A stretch of DNA of 10,716 nt, taken from contig CAZPVJ010000174.1 of NCBI GenBank assembly GCA_964590005.1, forward strand, positions 1 through 10,716. The letters run 5' to 3'. Below are positions 5,792-10,716 of this stretch, one piece after another. Source of the DNA: CALJFL01 sp964590005 (GTDB lineage Bacteria; Pseudomonadota; Gammaproteobacteria; Pseudomonadales; Halieaceae). Each line of letters opens with the position of its first letter. The first letter of the stretch is position 1. Under the pieces are notes generated by a model. The model worked only from the letters and a program-made list of their open reading frames with translations, did no database searches and had not been told where the DNA came from. Made by a program: the position numbers and the translations under genes.

Positions 5792-7967
5792 GGTCAGGCT
5801 CCTCGCGACGCATTACCCACACCAACAGGGCAATGAACAACAGCAGGGTTCCCACATACGCCTTGGCAGGGCCGGTCGTAGCCGTTTGGGGATAGGCGAA
5901 GTGCTGGGCGCTTTGCCCGTGTGGCCGGCTGTTCGGTATGCCCTTGCTGGCCAGCCGTTCGCTTGCCGGCCGGGAGACCACGTCTTCGACCGCCACAAAG
6001 CTGGTGTAGGGACTCATTAACTGGTGCTGGAGAGCAACGGCAAGCACATCCGCACGCACCTGATCTTCAGCTCGACCCAGGACCTTCTGATCCAAAAGCC
6101 CGGTAATTTTTTGCCTCGCCCAGAGGCTTGCCACACCCGGGTGCTGGTTGAGTCCGGTATCAGCCTCTGGCGCCACCAAGGTCAATGTTTTACGCCACTG
6201 GGAACCGTCCAGTACACCGCGCACGACAACCTCGCCGACCGGTTGTGTTTTACCAAAATTTACAGCAACCACCAGCGGCTCGCCCAGGTAGAGATCGGGC
6301 ACTTTTTCTGGCCAGGCCTCTAAGGCAACGGGCCATTCCACTGCCAGGTTTACCACCGCTGGGTGAGCAAGCTGCCCTAGCAACTGGTCCATACGGTCAG
6401 CCACTTCGCTAAGGTCACCAATGTGGGTGTGGGTGCCTCGTCCAAAATCAGCCGCTTTGCGCATAAACCAGCTGTTAGGCGCCGAACCAATGCCAACCGT
6501 GAACAGGCGCGTCTGTCCCAATCTCTGGGTTATCTCCTCCAACAACGCGGCCTCATTCCCCACCGCGCCATCCGTGATAAACACTACCTGGCGAAGCCGA
6601 AACTGTTCAGGCGCCACTTCGCCGTGCTTGTTCGAGTGAAGTGCCTCGCGCAGAGCGGGCAAAATTTCGGTACCGCCCGATGCATGTAGCTGACGAACAA
6701 ACTCCCTAGCACGCTGCACGTGATGACGAGACGCAGGCACCGACGTTTTATAGAGCGAGCGATGTACCGAGTTAAATTCGATGATGTTGAAATGGTCTTC
6801 CGGTCGCAGCGCCTGGAGGGCCCTGGCAACACTGGCCCTGGCCTGTTCTATAGATACGCCCCCCATCGAGCCGGAGGTATCGATCACAAAGATTATCTCG
6901 CGCGGGGGTGCCGCCGTGTTACCCAACACCGGCGGGACCATCATCAGCAAACCAAAGTACTCGTCTCCCACTTGTTCACTGAACAGCGCCGCGCGCGGCC
7001 TGGACCCGGTTACCGGCGTCCATCTCAGGACGAAATCACGATCCATTTCTGAAACACCAGCGGCCAGTTTGACCTGGTAACGTGCTTTATCACGGGCAAG
7101 GCTAAGCTCATGGTAAGGGGAGGTAACCGCGCTCAGGGGCATACCCATATCGAGCTCGGCCGTAATTTCAATCGGATTATGGGGCTGTCGATCGGAACCG
7201 GGAGCGGGCCATTGGCGCGGAGAGATCCTATCGGCATCGGGCACCTCGTCGGTCGGGTGCGCCCAACCGTGGTAGGGGTTGATGGTGAGGTCTGCGTCTG
7301 TTTCCACCTGCTCGCCTGACTGTTGATCAAGCGGCACGCCCGGCATGTAGCGGGGGGTGAGTGTCATCGGAAATCGCAGGGAAAACTGGTCACTCACAAA
7401 GTCGATCTTCTGCACGTATTCCAGGTGAACTTCCACAGATTCACCGGGAGCGATATTAGCAACGTTGTTAGTAAAGAGGTTGGGGCGTTGCTGCTCCACC
7501 AGGCTAGCCTTCTTGCCGGCTTTGCGCGCGGCCTCGTAGATGGCCTTCGCCTGTGATTTCTCCCGTATCTTGCCGATGATTCGTCGTTCGCCGACCCGCA
7601 TTTCAAGGTAGCGGACGGCCGCGGTTTCAGGCAGGGGAAAGGCGTATACACCCTCAACCCACTGATCGGTGATATTAACGAAGGTCTGCTGCACACTGGC
7701 AACGGCCACCAGCCCATTGATAGAGAAATGGACCTTACTACTGTGGGCGACCGCCGGGATGCGCTCGCCATCGCTCGCTTTGAGTGTCATAACGCCAGCG
7801 CCGGGTTCGCTACCCGTAGCGCCACGGGCGACACTGGCTGAGAGAATAAGGAGCATAAGCGCTACGCCCGCGAGACTGGGTAGACAGCGGAAGCAAAACC
7901 AGAGCGCAGTGTGCGGGACTAACGGTGTATCCTGAACGGACGGTCTATGACTGAAACGCTGTAACAC
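5778..7967 (-). CDS. VIT and von Willebrand A domain sortase target protein
   Basis: Secreted 729-aa substrate of the adjacent sortase. After a signal peptide with a long N-region (hydrophobic about 29-47, cleavage near 47-50) comes a VIT domain (about 58-190, with GVYAFPLPETAAVR and RPNLFTNNVANI), a linker, and a vWA domain (about 356-540) with a complete metal-binding MIDAS: D363-x-S365-x-S367, T433 and D466. The C-terminus is a sorting signal: YPQTA (692-696), a membrane segment (about 704-719) and RR (720-721). The architecture matches the 'marine proteobacterial sortase target protein' family. YPQTA departs from LPxTG. The GTG start at 7967 has GGGAG 7 nt upstream. VIT and vWA domains suggest metal-dependent adhesion or surface interaction, but the function is not established. 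First gene of the three-gene operon, divergent from its two-component system. Confidence 0.95.
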   Translation of the reverse strand: MLQRFSHRPSVQDTPLVPHTALWFCFRCLPSLAGVALMLLILSASVARGATGSEPGAGVMTLKASDGERIPAVAHSSKVHFSINGLVAVASVQQTFVNITDQWVEGVYAFPLPETAAVRYLEMRVGERRIIGKIREKSQAKAIYEAARKAGKKASLVEQQRPNLFTNNVANIAPGESVEVHLEYVQKIDFVSDQFSLRFPMTLTPRYMPGVPLDQQSGEQVETDADLTINPYHGWAHPTDEVPDADRISPRQWPAPGSDRQPHNPIEITAELDMGMPLSAVTSPYHELSLARDKARYQVKLAAGVSEMDRDFVLRWTPVTGSRPRAALFSEQVGDEYFGLLMMVPPVLGNTAAPPREIIFVIDTSGSMGGVSIEQARASVARALQALRPEDHFNIIEFNSVHRSLYKTSVPASRHHVQRAREFVRQLHASGGTEILPALREALHSNKHGEVAPEQFRLRQVVFITDGAVGNEAALLEEITQRLGQTRLFTVGIGSAPNSWFMRKAADFGRGTHTHIGDLSEVADRMDQLLGQLAHPAVVNLAVEWPVALEAWPEKVPDLYLGEPLVVAVNFGKTQPVGEVVVRGVLDGSQWRKTLTLVAPEADTGLNQHPGVASLWARQKITGLLDQKVLGRAEDQVRADVLAVALQHQLMSPYTSFVAVEDVVSRPASERLASKGIPNSRPHGQSAQHFAYPQTATTGPAKAYVGTLLLFIALLVWVMRREEPDHVPA

Positions 7968-8137
7968 GATATGACTCCCATCGATGGTTGATGGAAATCA
8001 TTACAAACCAGGCGTCTGGCAAACCCGGGGCAACGGTGTGGCAATCTGGCTACCAATTGTGACGAATTGTGGCACGGCTTGAGCCAGCACGCAGAATTTG
8101 GAACCATGGGATCATTAGCGAAAATACTGAATCTTGG
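7968..8137. promoter_or_regulatory. Divergent promoter region of the sortase system
   Basis: This 170-bp gap separates the minus-strand target-sortase operon from the plus-strand regulator-kinase pair and must hold both promoters. It contains a tandem AATTGTG repeat (8055-8071), an inverted repeat CCAG-GCGT-CTGG (8008-8019) flanked by two CAAACC copies (8004-8009, 8020-8025), and a TTGAGC (8079-8084) that could be a -35 for the regulator. I see no convincing -10 for either direction, which would fit activator-dependent promoters. Confidence 0.6.
8055..8073. repeat. Tandem AATTGTG repeat, candidate regulator operator
   Basis: AATTGTGAC (8055-8063) and AATTGTGGC (8065-8073) are direct repeats with a 10-bp period, about one helical turn. 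A weaker third copy, AATCTGG, lies at 8043-8049. OmpR/PhoB-family regulators bind as head-to-tail dimers to direct repeats of about 10-11 bp, and the neighbouring gene encodes one. The repeats are seen directly; binding is inferred. Confidence 0.55.
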
Positions 8138-8830
8138 ATGTCACACCATATAGCCATCGTTGAGGACGAATCTGCCATCGCCGCCAACTACCGCGACGCA
8201 CTACAGCGCCGTGGGTTTGAGGTGAGTGTGCACGATAACCGTGACAGTGCCAGCAGGGCATTTGAACGGAAATTGCCCGATCTTGCGATTATCGATGTCG
8301 GCCTGGGAGACGAAGTAGAGGGCGGCTTTGATCTGTGCCGAGAGCTACGCAGCCTAGCCCCGGAGTTGCCAATTGTTTTCCTGACGGCCCGCGACTCAGA
8401 ACTCGACATCATATCGGGACTTCGCCTGGGCGCTGACGACTACCTGACCAAAGATATTAGCCAGGCGCATATGCTGGCGAGGATCGTAGCGCTGTTTCGC
8501 CGCGTCAAGGCCTTACAGACTCCGGAAGCCCGGGAAGACAAATTGGAACAGGGCCAGCTGCTGCTCAACAGGCAAAGGATGACAGTGCACTGGCAGGCAC
8601 AACCGGTAGAACTGACTGTTACTGAATTCTGGATGGTGTATGCATTGGCCCAACATCCCGGTCACGTCAAAAACCGGCAGCAACTCATGGATGCCGCTAA
8701 TGTGGTCCTTGATGACAACACCATCACCTCACATATCAAGCGAATCAGGAGAAAGTTCCAGGCGCTTGATTCACAGTTCGATGCTATCGAAACCGCCTAT
8801 GGTATGGGCTATCGCTGGCAGGGTCACTAA
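8138..8830 (+). CDS. OmpR-family response regulator of the dedicated sortase system
   Basis: Cytoplasmic DNA-binding response regulator, 230 aa. The receiver domain (about 4-120) has the acidic pair E9/D10, phospho-acceptor D53 (LAIIDVGLGDE), T83 (VFLTARD) and K105 (DDYLTKD), all in place. The winged-helix output domain (about 130-230) has the OmpR-type LTVTEFWMVYAL helix and the recognition region NTITSHIKRIRRKF, ending GYRWQGH. I chose the ATG at 8138 because the receiver begins at once after MSHH; no clear ribosome site precedes it. A GTG at 8069 would add 23 residues and lies inside the repeat, so is rejected. Gene order and sequence fit the regulator of the proteobacterial dedicated sortase system. 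The likely target is the divergent sortase operon and its own promoter. Confidence 0.93.
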   Translation: MSHHIAIVEDESAIAANYRDALQRRGFEVSVHDNRDSASRAFERKLPDLAIIDVGLGDEVEGGFDLCRELRSLAPELPIVFLTARDSELDIISGLRLGADDYLTKDISQAHMLARIVALFRRVKALQTPEAREDKLEQGQLLLNRQRMTVHWQAQPVELTVTEFWMVYALAQHPGHVKNRQQLMDAANVVLDDNTITSHIKRIRRKFQALDSQFDAIETAYGMGYRWQGH

Positions 8831-8840
8831 CTGGTGACCC
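8821..8840 (+). promoter_or_regulatory. Perfect hairpin spanning regulator stop and kinase start
   Basis: GGGTCAC (8821-8827) and GTGACCC (8834-8840) form a perfect 7-bp stem around a 6-nt loop, TAACTG. The loop holds the regulator's TAA stop; the 3' arm holds the kinase GTG start, and the 5' arm holds the only Shine-Dalgarno-like G run. Ribosomes finishing the regulator would open it, which would couple translation of the two genes. Confidence 0.55.
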
Positions 8841-10716
8841 TGCGAAGACAGCTCCTGGCCGTCAGCCTGCTACTGCTCGCGCTGCCCTGGGCAGGCTGCC
8901 AGTTCGTGAGAGAGATAGAGGGCACGATGCGCGAGGGGCAGGTTCAATCGTTGCAGGCCACAGCCCAGGCGATTGCCACCGCCCTGAGAGATCGGCCCCG
9001 ATTAATCTACCCAGACCCGCGCCGAGCGCCCACGCTGCCATCCAAGGACGGCAGCATTTACGCGCGCCCCAGCGACGTACCCATTATCGTAGACGGTTAT
9101 GCCGAGGGCTGGGACCCGCGCTACCGCACCACTCTGCGTAATTCACTGGATGCAGAGGAACTGGTGCTGCATTACCAGGCCAAGACGCGCAACGGGAACC
9201 TTTACCTGCTGTTCCAGGTAGAAGACCCCGACGTGGTGTTCCACAACCCGGAAATATCCCGCGAGGCAAACGGCGATCGACTGATGCTGCAAACCTGGTT
9301 GGGTGATAAGCGGCAACGCTATGTTGTGTCCACGTCGGCTCCGGGCGCTGTGCGCGGGCAATTTGACGGTCGACGCCACCCGGGTGTCAACCCCTCGCGT
9401 ATACGCGGTGTCTGGCAGGATGCTGCCAATGGCTATTCCCTTGAACTGGAGATACCCCTGTCTTTGACGGGAGAGCGCCTGGGCTTTTACATCACCAATG
9501 CCAGCAGCGGTTCAGGAAAAACACTGGGCACTGTGGGGAACATCTCCTCGCTACAAACCGCGGCGCCTCCCTGGCTCATTTATTCGCCCGATACGCTGCA
9601 TCAGGCACTAAAGCCATTCACCGCCTTGGGCGGTAGCCTGACCGTGCTCGACCGAGGCAACTGGCAACTTGGCCAGGCTGAACAAGCCGGCGGCGATATC
9701 ACGAGGGCGACCGAGCCTACCGCTGAAACATTCTGGCTGGTGAAGGCACTGTACCGCAGCATACTGGCTGACGACCCGCTGCCTCCCCTGCCCTTCACCG
9801 ATGATCGCGGACAGCAACGCTCCGATGAGATCAGTGCAGCACTGGCCGGTCGGGCCGAGAGCCGCTGGTACAGCAATACCACGGACGGCAGTCGCGCCGT
9901 GCTTTCCGCTGCGGCACCGGTATTCGATCGAAACATTGCGATTGGGGCGGTGGTCGTAAGACAAGACAGCGAACAGTATCTGTCGCTAACGGATCGGGCA
10001 TTCAGTCGCCTGCTGACTTACAGCTTTCTGGCAATCGCCATCGCCAGCCTGGGGCTACTGGGCTACGCCAGCGTTTTGAGTTGGCGAATTCGGGCACTCA
10101 GCACGGCTACCGCCAACGTCATGCGCGAAGATCGCTCGCTAGCCAGTGACTTCCCGCGCAGCAAGGCACCGGACGAGATCGGCGACCTGTCTCGTCGATA
10201 CGCTGACTTACTGGCCCAGCTCGGAGAATACAACGAGTACCTGCGAACACTTAGCCATAAGCTATCCCATGAACTGAGAACGCCTGTCGCGGTCATCCAG
10301 AGTTCACTTGATAACCTTGAGCAAGCCGACTTATCGGCGCAGGAACACACGACCTATGTGAACCGGGCGCGGGACGGACTCGCCAGGCTGGCGGGCATTC
10401 TGACATCCATGAGTGAAGCGTCCCGCGTCGAGGAGAGTCTGTACAGTAGCAAGCCAAGCCCGGTAGACCTGGTGCCACTACTAAAAGAGGTTTCGGCGGC
10501 ATACGCCGATGCCTACAACACACACAAGCTATATCTGGAGTGTCCCGTGGAGAGTGCGCTGATCAAGGGCTCACCCGACCTGTTGGTGCAGGCCCTGGAC
10601 AAGTTGGTTGATAATGCCGCGTCGTTTTCACCACCCGGAGACACTATCGTCATTGGGCTAGCAGATCAGCAGGGCCAGTGGCAGCTGTCAGTCAGCAACC
10701 GCGGCCCCCAGCTGCC
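8834..10716 (+). CDS. Sensor histidine kinase of the dedicated sortase system, C-terminus cut by window edge
   Basis: Open frame with no stop to the right edge (627 codons seen). The GTG at 8834 gives V/M-TLRRQLLAVSLLLL, a clean membrane anchor (TM1 about 6-21), 3 nt after the regulator stop and in the same frame. A long periplasmic region (about 23-390) holds a beta-rich segment (about 85-235, from VDGYAEGWDPRY to NASSGSGKTLG) resembling CBM9/DOMON-like modules. TM2 is about 393-414, then a HAMP linker (about 415-468, with DEIGDLSRRY), a HisKA domain with H479 in SHELRTP, and a HATPase with the N box at N594 (DNAASFSPPGD). The visible end, NRGPQLP, corresponds to the G1 box with Asn in place of the usual Asp; about 40-60 residues are probably missing. 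It should phosphorylate the regulator encoded just upstream. Fits the dedicated sortase system kinase family. Confidence 0.93.
   Translation, partial: MTLRRQLLAVSLLLLALPWAGCQFVREIEGTMREGQVQSLQATAQAIATALRDRPRLIYPDPRRAPTLPSKDGSIYARPSDVPIIVDGYAEGWDPRYRTTLRNSLDAEELVLHYQAKTRNGNLYLLFQVEDPDVVFHNPEISREANGDRLMLQTWLGDKRQRYVVSTSAPGAVRGQFDGRRHPGVNPSRIRGVWQDAANGYSLELEIPLSLTGERLGFYITNASSGSGKTLGTVGNISSLQTAAPPWLIYSPDTLHQALKPFTALGGSLTVLDRGNWQLGQAEQAGGDITRATEPTAETFWLVKALYRSILADDPLPPLPFTDDRGQQRSDEISAALAGRAESRWYSNTTDGSRAVLSAAAPVFDRNIAIGAVVVRQDSEQYLSLTDRAFSRLLTYSFLAIAIASLGLLGYASVLSWRIRALSTATANVMREDRSLASDFPRSKAPDEIGDLSRRYADLLAQLGEYNEYLRTLSHKLSHELRTPVAVIQSSLDNLEQADLSAQEHTTYVNRARDGLARLAGILTSMSEASRVEESLYSSKPSPVDLVPLLKEVSAAYADAYNTHKLYLECPVESALIKGSPDLLVQALDKLVDNAASFSPPGDTIVIGLADQQGQWQLSVSNRGPQL

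Noticed and set aside
8008..8025. CCAGGCGTCTGG inverted repeat flanked by CAAACC copies
   Set aside because: Short and not tied to a known regulator or a clear promoter; it is mentioned only as content of the divergent intergenic region.
8069..8137. Extended response regulator start at GTG 8069
   Set aside because: It would add 23 residues before a complete receiver domain and overlap the tandem repeat; the ATG at 8138 fits the family length.
9601..10523. Several minus-strand open frames of 76-118 codons
   Set aside because: They lie opposite the histidine kinase, whose plus-strand frame has continuous recognisable motifs (TM2, HAMP, H box, N box).
1..10716. CRISPR arrays, tRNA or rRNA genes, insertion sequences, attachment sites
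   Set aside because: Reading through both strands I saw no regularly spaced repeats, tRNA-like cloverleaf regions, transposase genes or terminal repeats; the window is almost fully coding.

Overview
The window looks like a chromosomal segment of a marine-type gammaproteobacterium. The evidence is the thrS-infC-rpmI-rplT gene order, an infC gene with an AUU start as in enterics, moderately high GC, and a complete 'proteobacterial dedicated sortase system' locus, which is mostly known from marine Proteobacteria such as the OM60/NOR5-like and Alteromonadales-like groups. The genus cannot be told from the sequence.

Layout. Positions 1-2967, minus strand, hold the translation operon, in transcription order thrS (threonyl-tRNA synthetase), infC (IF3), rpmI (L35) and rplT (L20, cut by the left edge). 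The thrS leader (2968-3164) holds several short inverted repeats. Positions 3165-4679, minus strand, encode a lipoprotein phospholipase D / cardiolipin synthase of ClsC type, with its own probable promoter. Positions 4743-7967, minus strand, form a tightly overlapped three-gene operon: a secreted VIT + von Willebrand A protein with a C-terminal sorting signal, then a class GN sortase (14-bp overlap), then an unrecognised 138-residue protein (ATGA overlap). A 170-bp intergenic region (7968-8137) separates this from a divergent plus-strand pair: an OmpR-family response regulator and a sensor histidine kinase that starts with GTG at 8834 and runs off the right edge.

How the genes work together. 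The sortase and its single apparent substrate lie next to a dedicated two-component system. The kinase has a large periplasmic region containing a beta-rich domain that resembles carbohydrate-binding (CBM9/DOMON-like) modules. It probably senses an envelope or extracellular signal and, through the regulator, controls the divergent target-sortase operon. A tandem AATTGTG repeat with 10-bp period in the shared promoter region is the obvious candidate operator. The system is a recognised but experimentally little-studied family set. The least described pieces here are the small coupled third gene, the non-canonical YPQTA sorting motif, the in-frame regulator-kinase junction folded into a perfect hairpin, and the sensor domain. 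The ClsC-like lipoprotein may or may not be functionally linked. The translation operon is ordinary apart from a cluster of odd residues in L20 at the extreme left edge.
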